Positions 1 to 6,467 of a DNA stretch of 7,668 nt are shown in pieces. The position numbers and the translations under genes are program-made. Source of the stretch: Bacillota bacterium (GTDB lineage: Bacteria > Bacillota > Dethiobacteria > Dethiobacterales > Dethiobacteraceae); assembly GCA_018725345.1 (NCBI GenBank), contig QLUI01000077.1, positions 1-7,668 on the forward strand, written 5' to 3'. Each line of letters starts with the position of its first letter. Within the stretch, counting starts at the first letter, position 1. The notes under the pieces were generated by a model, which saw nothing but the letters and a program-made list of their open reading frames with translations, was not told where the DNA came from and searched no databases.

Positions 1-38
1 TATCATGCCTTATTTTCAGCCAAAAGTCAAGGAATAAT

Positions 39-48
39 ACGTCACATT
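39..48 (+). repeat. 10-bp direct repeat, left copy (ACGTCACATT)
   Basis: This lies 14 bases beyond the stop of the NERD-helicase gene. The same ten bases, in the same orientation, occur at 5298-5307 beyond the promoter end of the operon. The pair brackets the three-gene module and could be an insertion footprint, or chance. Confidence 0.3.
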
Positions 49-62
49 ACTTATGAAAACGC

Positions 63-1793
63 CTACTTAGTGTAATCTTTTCTTGCCCGCTCGTCCATAA
101 GAATGATTAATCCTACCTTTGCACGTGACATCCCGACATACAGCAAAGATCTGAATTCATCGTCACTGATTCTATGGATATCGGTTAGAATGATATAAGA
201 GTTTTCCAGGCCTTTAAAGCCGTGGATTGTAGAAAAAGTAAGGGGCCTGGCAGCAGGAAAACGTGAATTGTCAGCCAGACTACTGATCTGGAAATTTCCC
301 TGATTAACCCTGGTCACACAGGAGTTCTCCAGTCTGAAGGGTGATAGAATGGTTATGTTACTCGGCGGGATCTTTTGTCGGCCCAACTTCAACAACATGC
401 TTTCCAGTTTCTGAACTTCTTGCTCGGCGTCCGTGTAAAAGTAGTATTCAACAGGAATACCAGTGATTTTCCCAGGCAAAAATACCGGTGACTCGAATCC
501 TGAGATCAGATGTATTTCTTCACCAATGGGCTTCGTATTGCGGCAGTTGATAGTCAACCTGAACCTCGCAAAGGTGGCGCGAGATTCGAGTATTTGGAGC
601 ATCTCATGGACTGAAAACTCAGAGTATATAGCCTGCCGTTCAAAATCGCAATATATTTCCCAGTTTCCGCCTGCTAAACCACCCTTAAGCAAAGCATCAA
701 ATACATCCAGATATTCAGCTCGTATCAGATCCTGTCCCTCATCAACAACTATTTTGTCGAAAGGCGCTATGCCGCCACGGTCAATGGCCTCAATGGCCAG
801 GATTGGCAACTCACATTTGAAAAATTCATCTCTGTTGCTAACTGACCTGAGAACGTCATCTGAAATCGGGCTGATGCTGGTTAGAAGATGATGAAAACTT
901 CCTGCAGTCAGTCTGGTTTCCAGTTCACCCGATGGAAACTGAGACACCAGCCAGTTCCCGAGCAGCGAATTGAAACAGGCCATCAAAATACGCTGGTTTT
1001 TGAACAAACCACGGCGAACTGATTCCAGCGCTATCATCGTCTTGCCGGTTCCAGCAGCTCCCTGAAAAAGAGATCTTGGATTATCCTGTAATTCGTCAAG
1101 ACACCTGTATTGTTCTGCTGTGTATTCATTCAACTGTTCTTCTACATCACTCAGCATCTGTTTCGGGGTGATAAGTCGCTCAAAGTCACCGCGAAGGTAG
1201 GAGACAAGCTGGTCTATATCTGATTTCCTGGGTATTGATTGTGCCTGGTCAAACCATTTGGAATGTTCCACCTTCTTTCGGGTATATTGGGACAGCTGCT
1301 CAATATACTTCTTAATCGGTACTCGTCGTGAGTCGCGGTCGTAGACTTGCCACCACTCTGTCTCCGTTTCTTCAAGCCGAAACAGTACGTGTGGAAACAT
1401 TACACCGAAGCCGTACAGAAGTCGGCTTAGACGGTTGCCTTCTCCAAATTTCTTTTTGACCGCATTAATGAGGCTGAACATTCCTTCCTCAGCCTGTTGA
1501 AACGGACTGCGGTTGCTGGTGGTTACCTCTCCAAATCGGTTTGTGAATTTCCAGAGTCCCTCTTCTCTCCTGATGTCACCCGACTTGACTTCCAGGCAAA
1601 AAATACCTAAGTCGGGAGCAAGAACAAGAAAATCTATTTCGCCATACAATCGTTTTGTATGTTGTGCCAGCCCAAGAGAATGGAGGACAACCCAGTTTTC
1701 CGTATCGGGATCATTTTTGAAAAGATCAAAAATCTGCCGTTCACCCGTACTTTTGACCCTGTCAGAGATGTATGGAGGAAGCATCCTCGCCAT
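63..1793 (-). CDS. NERD nuclease domain fused to UvrD-like superfamily 1 helicase
   Basis: Predicted 576-aa cytoplasmic protein that should use ATP to move along DNA and may also cut it. The N-terminal NERD domain (about residues 15-130) keeps the PD-(D/E)xK nuclease pattern: E18 in GERQIFDLF, D54 in GEIDFLVL and E68-V-K70 in CLEVKSG. A Q-motif-like YTAEQYRCLD (about 224-233) leads into the helicase. Walker A is GAAGTGKT (245-252), a Ib-like motif is TAGSFHHLL (296-304), Walker B is VVDEGQDL (349-356), motif V is TIHGFKGLE (522-530) and motif VI is YVGMSRAK (552-559). All key helicase residues are present. An in-frame ATG 54 bases upstream (1847) would add 18 residues. I prefer the ATG at 1793 because GGGGAGG lies 4 bases before it and it shares one base with the upstream stop (TAATG). 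It is the last gene of the three-gene operon. NERD-helicase fusions are frequent in defence islands; the role here is inferred. Confidence 0.92.
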   Translation of the reverse strand: MARMLPPYISDRVKSTGERQIFDLFKNDPDTENWVVLHSLGLAQHTKRLYGEIDFLVLAPDLGIFCLEVKSGDIRREEGLWKFTNRFGEVTTSNRSPFQQAEEGMFSLINAVKKKFGEGNRLSRLLYGFGVMFPHVLFRLEETETEWWQVYDRDSRRVPIKKYIEQLSQYTRKKVEHSKWFDQAQSIPRKSDIDQLVSYLRGDFERLITPKQMLSDVEEQLNEYTAEQYRCLDELQDNPRSLFQGAAGTGKTMIALESVRRGLFKNQRILMACFNSLLGNWLVSQFPSGELETRLTAGSFHHLLTSISPISDDVLRSVSNRDEFFKCELPILAIEAIDRGGIAPFDKIVVDEGQDLIRAEYLDVFDALLKGGLAGGNWEIYCDFERQAIYSEFSVHEMLQILESRATFARFRLTINCRNTKPIGEEIHLISGFESPVFLPGKITGIPVEYYFYTDAEQEVQKLESMLLKLGRQKIPPSNITILSPFRLENSCVTRVNQGNFQISSLADNSRFPAARPLTFSTIHGFKGLENSYIILTDIHRISDDEFRSLLYVGMSRAKVGLIILMDERARKDYTK

Positions 1794-4411
1794 TAATCCT
1801 CCCCCGATAACAGGCAGTTCACTGAATTTGTCGCAACCTCTTCCCAAGTATCACTGATCTCTTCAATTCTCAATATCGTTACTCGGCCGAACTCACCCAA
1901 GTTCAAAACTATCAACTCGCTGCCACAACCGTGTAATCCTTTTCCACTTTCAACAATCTCAGGTAAACTGGCCAGCAATTTATTCCTTATGTATGTTGAT
2001 GCCTGAAGATGAGCACCTCGAACTCTTGAGATGGCTTCTTTCACCTCGGCCAGCCTTTCAAGCAATGACTTATTACCCGTCGCTCTGGCAATGAGCTGCA
2101 GGTCTGTGCTAATTCCCGGGCCAATCTGGTCTTCATCGACCCGCCAGTTTTTGATGGTTGCTGGGTGCCTTCTGCATCCTGCCTTTCGTAATAGGTCAAC
2201 AAGTCCATCAGGACCTCCTGGCATTTTCCGGTACGCTTCGTGCAGGGCTTCTTTCCAGAGTCCAGCGATCTTTCTCAAATGGGACTGTCCATCCTTAGCC
2301 AGACCTTTATCTGCAATGTCACGTATAATATCCCTGTTGGATTCCTGAAATAGAACGTAATCGCTGGGACGTAGTTCGCCTATATACCTGCGAGGGATTT
2401 CCCGCTCGGAAATTTCTCCTTTCATCAGATCCGTCACAACCGGTAAGCGGTGGGATTCGGTGATAAACGCAAACCTGCCCTGGGTGAAAATCACGAGTTT
2501 GGCTCTGGAAACCTCATCCTGAGTACCCGCCGAAGAGGTATAAGCCTGATACCGATATGTTCTCAATTTCAACTCAAATTCAATAATATCGAACTCATCT
2601 TTCCGCACGGGTTCAATGTGTTCCTCTGCTTTGTACTCGATTGATTCAAGCTCTTTTTCTGTCAGCCCAAGCACCTCAGAGAAATCGTTGGCACGAATGT
2701 TGAAGCTATTCTGCTGGGTCCACCTCCCCTGAGCAGATGCAAACCACTTCTGCTCAAAGGGGTACGCAAGCATGGTGATTTCAGAGGTAATGTGTGAATG
2801 CAGAAGGCGATACATTTTATCCTTGCCAAGCCAGCCACAAATAACGATCTGAGTGGGAACGAATGGCCTGTCCGGACCAAGCAGGTCGTGCATGGTTGCA
2901 AAGTGAATATTGTTCAGTTTCTCCTCCGGAAATCGCGCTGTCCAGTAGGATAGTGATTCTTCTATCTCTTCTGTTTTTGCAACGACTATACCCAGCACTT
3001 CAGATTCTGGGGTTTTGCTTATAAAATCGAGTAACCTGTTCACCTTGTGGTTTTCCCCGGCGACTGGGTTCTCACCTAGAGCCCCAAATGTGTCAAAAAT
3101 GGTATCAATACACTCGACGGCTTTATCTGAGAGCCACAGTTGCTGCGATCTAAATTGCTGCCGCAGTGCCCGGAGTTTCTGAAGGAAAGTCTCTGACCAT
3201 GTTTGTTGAGGAATCCGTATCAGCCGGGAGAAATCATTGATCAGTTGAATCAATTTACCATATGAAATATTAAGCTGCTGCTGATCATGCGAAATCAGTC
3301 TGCCAAGTTTCATCGCTTCTTCGATCACGCTATTGAGATCCGGGTATTCACACAGTAACGGGTCTATTTTCTGGTAGCAGAAACTGGATATTGAATCATT
3401 GATGAAGGAAAACGGCGAGGACTTTCGCGTCTCAACTATTGTCCCGCTCTGTATAATATTCTCTCTATTCCACTGCCAGATTTTGAACTTCCGGCCTAAC
3501 AGAAGTTGAAGATATTCAGTCTCCAGCAGGTCACAAACAACGACGACTGGAATGTTTTCGTCCAAAATGTCATCGAGAACCTGAACATTGTTGATGTAGT
3601 TCGACGCCCCGTCAATGATTACGCCTTTGTTTCTCTGAGGATTAATACTTACATAATGCCAAACACCAAAAAGGTCCGTGGAGATCAGACAGCAGGGATT
3701 CGCCTGTATCTGCTGGGACCCGATAATTGAGACATCTCCTTCAACATTCAGCTTACCCCATAGAAACAGATCAATGATGCTGGTTCCATTTATGTAGTTT
3801 CTCTTGGCGAATTGCTCGGTTTCTCCAATTCTGGAAACCAGGAGAATGTTTGCTTTAAACAGAGCTTTGTTACCCATGGTTTTTGTTCCGAGGATGTAGT
3901 CTATCTGATTATCCAGGACGTGGGCCGACTGACAGGCGTCCCTGACTTTCTGCAGAGAAGAGAGCGCTCTATTCGTCTTAGCTGCCTCGAATACCAGTTT
4001 TCTGTCCAGGGGAATCCCGTATCTTTCTCCATTGCTGCACCACACCAATATACACCATCGATTCAGGCTAGGAATGAACTCCTCCTCAGAGTATTCCACG
4101 ACACATCTGTTTACCATCAGTTTCTGGCCTCTGGAAAATTTTATACTCTCAGGACTGCTCCCGTAGTCATTTTTCATGATCTCGAGAGTGCACAGAGTTG
4201 CAATCCACTGCGCGCACTGCAGGCGATTTGGGAGAAGAATGACTAACCTGTTGTGGCTAACGTTCGATAGCGCTTTCAGTGCCAGACTCGTACTCAGTTT
4301 CAAAATTGGATGAATTGCCGCATCCTGCTGGCTCGAAGGACTGCCCACGCCTATCCGGTCAAAGAAATCGTAGCTCTGGTCGAGGTACTCCTTCAGTTGC
4401 TCCCAGTCCAT
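1793..4411 (-). CDS. DrmE-like large protein (DISARM-associated family), degenerate helicase-like
   Basis: An 872-aa protein without signal peptide or membrane segments. I recognise its layout as DrmE-like from memory, without alignment. Near the N-terminus RLVILLPNRLQ (about 55-65) sits where a superfamily 1 helicase would have Walker A, but no GxGKT is present. A middle strand, IPVVVVCDLLETEY, and a later block with VIVAK-like, TMHDLLGP and YPFEQKWFASAQGRW segments look like the second RecA-like lobe of such a helicase with its catalytic residues lost. The C-terminal third has an HTH-like block, LLRKAGCRRHPATIKNW (about 740-757), then VRGAHLQA (797-804), a pattern I associate with DrmE C-terminal domains. 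It overlaps the glycosylase gene by 19 bp, has GGTGAG two bases before its ATG, and couples to the helicase gene. DrmE has no established biochemistry. It may equally be a relative used outside DISARM, since DrmA, DrmB and DrmC are absent. Confidence 0.6.
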   Translation of the reverse strand: MDWEQLKEYLDQSYDFFDRIGVGSPSSQQDAAIHPILKLSTSLALKALSNVSHNRLVILLPNRLQCAQWIATLCTLEIMKNDYGSSPESIKFSRGQKLMVNRCVVEYSEEEFIPSLNRWCILVWCSNGERYGIPLDRKLVFEAAKTNRALSSLQKVRDACQSAHVLDNQIDYILGTKTMGNKALFKANILLVSRIGETEQFAKRNYINGTSIIDLFLWGKLNVEGDVSIIGSQQIQANPCCLISTDLFGVWHYVSINPQRNKGVIIDGASNYINNVQVLDDILDENIPVVVVCDLLETEYLQLLLGRKFKIWQWNRENIIQSGTIVETRKSSPFSFINDSISSFCYQKIDPLLCEYPDLNSVIEEAMKLGRLISHDQQQLNISYGKLIQLINDFSRLIRIPQQTWSETFLQKLRALRQQFRSQQLWLSDKAVECIDTIFDTFGALGENPVAGENHKVNRLLDFISKTPESEVLGIVVAKTEEIEESLSYWTARFPEEKLNNIHFATMHDLLGPDRPFVPTQIVICGWLGKDKMYRLLHSHITSEITMLAYPFEQKWFASAQGRWTQQNSFNIRANDFSEVLGLTEKELESIEYKAEEHIEPVRKDEFDIIEFELKLRTYRYQAYTSSAGTQDEVSRAKLVIFTQGRFAFITESHRLPVVTDLMKGEISEREIPRRYIGELRPSDYVLFQESNRDIIRDIADKGLAKDGQSHLRKIAGLWKEALHEAYRKMPGGPDGLVDLLRKAGCRRHPATIKNWRVDEDQIGPGISTDLQLIARATGNKSLLERLAEVKEAISRVRGAHLQASTYIRNKLLASLPEIVESGKGLHGCGSELIVLNLGEFGRVTILRIEEISDTWEEVATNSVNCLLSGED
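1798..1804 (-). promoter_or_regulatory. Shine-Dalgarno site deciding the start of the NERD-helicase gene
   Basis: On the minus strand GGGGAGG is followed by ATTA and then ATG at 1793. The preceding gene's TAA (1795-1793) shares its last A with this ATG. A purine-rich ribosome site four bases from a stop/start overlap supports translational coupling and favours this start over the upstream ATG at 1847. Confidence 0.75.
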
Positions 4412-5142
4412 ATCTCACCACTCTCGCTCTTTTCGCTGGCATGTTCGTTGGCACTATTCATGCCGATGGTTGCCTTGTAAGAACGGCAATAGCCCTGAAG
4501 AGGACATTCGTGATGTGGAGGGGATTTTACCCTGCAAATTGCTGCTGCGAAATCTATCAGCGCAAAATTGAAATCACGCGGACGGTTTGGGTCTATCAAA
4601 GATTGGAGAACAGATCTGAACAACCTGCTCCTGCGAGACGAATCAGTGATCGGCAATCGGAGAAGGCGCCCAGTTACTCTAACCGTGTTGGTGTCCAGTA
4701 TAGCCTCAGGGTAACCGAAGGCGAAGCACTGCAGGGCAGACGCTATATAGCGACTTACTCCTGGAAGTGAGATGAGCTGTTCAAAATCATCTGGTATTTG
4801 TCCATAGAATCTTGCCTGCAGTTCAACTGCCATCGCATGCACCAGTTTCCATCTCCATTGGAGCCCCGCAGAATAAAACAATTCTAGCAGCTCATCTGGT
4901 GTGCTCTTTGCCAGAGCCTGAACATTCGGGAAACGTTCCAAGAATAGCTCGTAGAGTGGGACTACCTGGTCAGCTCTGGTTCTGTGGAGCAATACCTCTG
5001 CAACAAGTATCCTGTAAGGATCACAAGTTTCCCTCCAGGGAAAACGTCGCCTTGGATAAAACCACCACTGTAAAAGGTCACTTCTTAGGGTCTCGATCGG
5101 GAAACCTTCCAAGATGTGCCTTGCATCGCGAGTTCCACTCAT
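4393..5142 (-). CDS. HhH-GPD DNA glycosylase, MutY/Mig-like, with altered Fe-S ligand set
   Basis: A 249-aa base-excision enzyme of the endonuclease III superfamily, expected to remove a mispaired or modified base. PWRETCDPYRILVAEVLLHRT (35-55) matches the MutY/Mig N-terminal region, with E49 at the MutY catalytic-Glu position. The hairpin LPGVSRYIAS (126-135) has Tyr132 where endonuclease III has its Lys nucleophile and MutY a Ser; Mig-type T:G glycosylases have Tyr here. The catalytic Asp is D150 in AILDTNTVRV. The C-terminal 4Fe-4S loop is C203-x6-H210-x2-C213-x5-C219, so the usual second Cys is His. The protein ends about 30 residues later and lacks the MutY C-terminal 8-oxoG recognition domain (MutY is about 350 aa). 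The ATG is preceded by TAAGGTG. It leads the operon. Solitary relatives often accompany cytosine methyltransferases to repair T:G mismatches, but none is seen here. Confidence 0.88.
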   Translation of the reverse strand: MSGTRDARHILEGFPIETLRSDLLQWWFYPRRRFPWRETCDPYRILVAEVLLHRTRADQVVPLYELFLERFPNVQALAKSTPDELLELFYSAGLQWRWKLVHAMAVELQARFYGQIPDDFEQLISLPGVSRYIASALQCFAFGYPEAILDTNTVRVTGRLLRLPITDSSRRSRLFRSVLQSLIDPNRPRDFNFALIDFAAAICRVKSPPHHECPLQGYCRSYKATIGMNSANEHASEKSESGEIWTGSN

Positions 5143-5147
5143 AAGCG

Positions 5148-5154
5148 CACCTTA
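5148..5154 (-). promoter_or_regulatory. Ribosome binding site of the glycosylase gene
   Basis: TAAGGTG on the minus strand ends five bases before the ATG at 5142. It is the only purine-rich stretch between the predicted transcript start and the gene. Confidence 0.55.
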
Positions 5155-5169
5155 CGTGTTTGTAATCAT

Positions 5170-5178
5170 ATTATAGCA
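5170..5178 (-). promoter_or_regulatory. Extended -10 promoter of the glycosylase/DrmE-like/NERD-helicase operon
   Basis: Minus strand TGCTATAAT: a consensus TATAAT (5170-5175) preceded by TG one base away, the extended -10 form. No good -35 box lies 16-18 bases upstream, as expected for extended -10 promoters. Transcription would start near 5163, about 20 bases before the glycosylase ATG. I see no other promoter-like element before the two downstream genes, which fits one polycistronic message. Confidence 0.6.
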
Positions 5179-5240
5179 TGTCTTTAGTCGATACACGCAT
5201 TGCCTATCGTGGACAACTTATTCCCGCATAGATAGTTAGC

Positions 5241-5257
5241 ACAGTGATAAACACTGT
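5241..5257. repeat. Inverted repeat 1 (ACAGTG-N5-CACTGT), candidate operator
   Basis: Perfect 6-bp arms around ataaa, 17 bp in total, about 66 bases upstream of the operon -10 box. It has the size and symmetry of a dimeric regulator site. Together with the next dyad (same 6-5-6 geometry, 20 bp centre to centre) it may form a tandem operator for the operon. No regulator gene is visible in the window. Confidence 0.45.
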
Positions 5258-5260
5258 TAT

Positions 5261-5277
5261 ACAAAACGTCATTTTGT
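5261..5277. repeat. Inverted repeat 2 (ACAAAA-N5-TTTTGT), candidate operator
   Basis: Perfect 6-bp arms around cgtca. It shares the outer ACA...TGT and the 17-bp length with the dyad at 5241-5257, three bases away, so both would present to the same helix face about two turns apart. Confidence 0.4.
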
Positions 5278-5297
5278 TTACTTCGGGGAAAAGGCTA

Positions 5298-5307
5298 ACG
5301 TCACATT
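5298..5307 (+). repeat. 10-bp direct repeat, right copy (ACGTCACATT)
   Basis: Identical to 39-48. It sits between the FRG gene and the operon promoter, upstream of the two inverted repeats. It is the right-hand partner of the possible bracket around the glycosylase/DrmE-like/helicase module. Confidence 0.3.
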
Positions 5308-5357
5308 GGTAGACTGAAAGCTAGGCTAGAAAGTCTGTCTATTCCCTGGATACGTGA

Positions 5358-5375
5358 ACATAGATACACATAGAT
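5358..5375 (+). repeat. Short tandem direct repeat (acatagat, two copies 10 bp apart)
   Basis: Two copies of acatagat at 5358-5365 and 5368-5375, in the gap downstream of the FRG gene. A third catagat lies at 5227-5233. No function can be assigned. The rest of the 5143-5415 gap holds the promoter and dyads listed separately and no gene or terminator that I can see. Confidence 0.25.
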
Positions 5376-5415
5376 TCACCCCCTAGATGAAGTAAGCGGG
5401 TGTAACTTCACGGAT

Positions 5416-6429
5416 TCAGGTATATGCTAAATAAGTCGGTCCAATTTGTTTCTTAAAAGTCGCTTTTCCTCCATTCTCCCACTCTTCCTGAAATTGGGTT
5501 AATTCTTCTGAAGTAAACTCATATGGAGATGAGGATACAATCTCAAAGTTCAACTCATCAACATAGAATTCAGGTTTCAAAGGAAACTTATAACGTGAAC
5601 AAATGTCAACAGATACTTCCCTTGAAAATATTTTCCCTCCTAATATTTCTTTCGCTTTATCTTTTATGGGATCGGCAGGGAACAATTTCCCCCCACCTTC
5701 AAACATGTCATAGATGTATTCTGAGCTCTTTTTTGTCTGATGAAAAAGCATCTTATGGGCTGAGTAATCTTCACGACTCTCTAATTGCACTGTATATGCT
5801 TTCTGGTTGCCAGGCCTTGGAAAAGGTTGCAAACCAATTGGTTGTAATTTGGGAACATTTGTCGGATTAGTGATATTATATACTATCGATGGAGTCTTCA
5901 TAAAAACACCAAGCTCATCCTGTTCTACAATAGGTAAATATTTCTCTGCTGCTTTTGAATGGTGACAAACAGCAAAGAATGCAGCGACCATAGGATCCGA
6001 AGTTACGTCTAAAAATTCAGTTCTAAATCCATAATGTTGTGCTAATCCAGTGAAACTAATATGAATACCATACTTTATAATATCTTGAACAGCCGGATGA
6101 GTTTGAATAACCCTCTCAAATTCTCTCTGTTTTAGACGCGCCTCAAACAAATCATAAATAGTTAGTTCACCTCGATAAATTTTCGGAACACAGCTTGGGA
6201 AATCTTGTACCTGTCCTCGATAAATAAATAGTGTCTGATTACCTGGAACTAAAATTATGGAACCATCTATCCATTCCTGGGGCATGAACGTTTCTTTCTC
6301 AGGAAATAAATGATTTTGATATAATTGGGCACGGACTTCAGGTATTCTTTTTAAGAAATGTTTCCGATTTTCTCTCTCCCTTTCAAGCTGCTGTAAGACT
6401 TCAAAGATATCCGAATAATAAGAGGCCAT
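5416..6429 (-). CDS. FRG-domain protein
   Basis: A 337-aa predicted cytoplasmic protein. The FRG domain takes its name from its conserved Phe-Arg-Gly signature. Here it is seen as FIYRGQVQDFPS (68-79) and the block GLAQHYGFRTEFLDVTSDP (128-146) followed by MVAAFFA (147-153), which matches the family pattern (LQHYG-PTRLLDWT-sP-vAlfFA). The rest of the chain has no motif I recognise. FRG proteins are common as lone genes in defence islands and phage-related regions, and their biochemical activity is not something the sequence reveals. An in-frame TTG at 6456 would add nine residues. I prefer the ATG at 6429 because GAGGAG lies seven bases upstream. The gene is markedly A+T-rich (about 30-35% G+C in lines counted) against about 45-53% nearby. 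It starts 38 bases after the attC cut point, so it is probably a cassette or other independent acquisition. Confidence 0.88.
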   Translation of the reverse strand: MASYYSDIFEVLQQLERERENRKHFLKRIPEVRAQLYQNHLFPEKETFMPQEWIDGSIILVPGNQTLFIYRGQVQDFPSCVPKIYRGELTIYDLFEARLKQREFERVIQTHPAVQDIIKYGIHISFTGLAQHYGFRTEFLDVTSDPMVAAFFAVCHHSKAAEKYLPIVEQDELGVFMKTPSIVYNITNPTNVPKLQPIGLQPFPRPGNQKAYTVQLESREDYSAHKMLFHQTKKSSEYIYDMFEGGGKLFPADPIKDKAKEILGGKIFSREVSVDICSRYKFPLKPEFYVDELNFEIVSSSPYEFTSEELTQFQEEWENGGKATFKKQIGPTYLAYT

Positions 6430-6436
6430 ACTACGA

Positions 6437-6442
6437 CTCCTC
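6437..6442 (-). promoter_or_regulatory. Shine-Dalgarno site deciding the start of the FRG gene
   Basis: GAGGAG on the minus strand, seven bases before the ATG at 6429. The alternative in-frame TTG at 6456 has no comparable site. Confidence 0.75.
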
Positions 6443-6467
6443 GTAATGTCAAACAAAGTTTTCTGCT

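Noticed and set aside
1..62. Terminator or attC after the NERD-helicase gene
   Set aside because: Only a weak CCTT/AAGG pairing is seen in this stretch, and the window ends before anything convincing.
63..1793. Gabija GajB or another known UvrD-helicase defence pair
   Set aside because: There is no OLD-type nuclease gene (GajA) beside it, and this helicase carries its own NERD nuclease domain.
1794..1847. Longer N-terminus of the NERD-helicase from the ATG at 1847
   Set aside because: The extra 18 residues lie inside the previous gene with no good ribosome site, while the ATG at 1793 has GGGGAGG and a stop/start overlap.
463..4770. Plus-strand ORFs inside the operon (463-891, 2031-2348, 3812-4246, 4279-4770 and others)
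   Set aside because: They are antisense to well-supported genes, have no recognisable domains and show low-complexity or unnatural composition typical of shadow frames.
63..5142. A complete DISARM system
   Set aside because: Only a DrmE-like gene is seen; DrmA helicase, DrmB, DrmC and the methyltransferase are absent, and the partners here are different.
5227..5375. Three copies of CATAGAT as an iteron or CRISPR-like array
   Set aside because: The copies are only 7-8 bases long and unevenly spaced (131 and 10 bp), with no spacer-repeat pattern.
5354..5410. Intrinsic terminator of the FRG gene
   Set aside because: Short inverted repeats (TGAAGT/ACTTCA, GTGAA/TTCAC) have long loops, little G+C and no following T run.
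5305..5415. A second attC site after the FRG gene
   Set aside because: On the minus strand GACGTTAGCC and a CACCC...GGGTG pair look suggestive, but no RYYYAAC partner and no consistent stem with a bulged base could be built.
6430..6456. TTG start of the FRG gene at 6456
   Set aside because: No ribosome site upstream; the ATG at 6429 has GAGGAG at good spacing.
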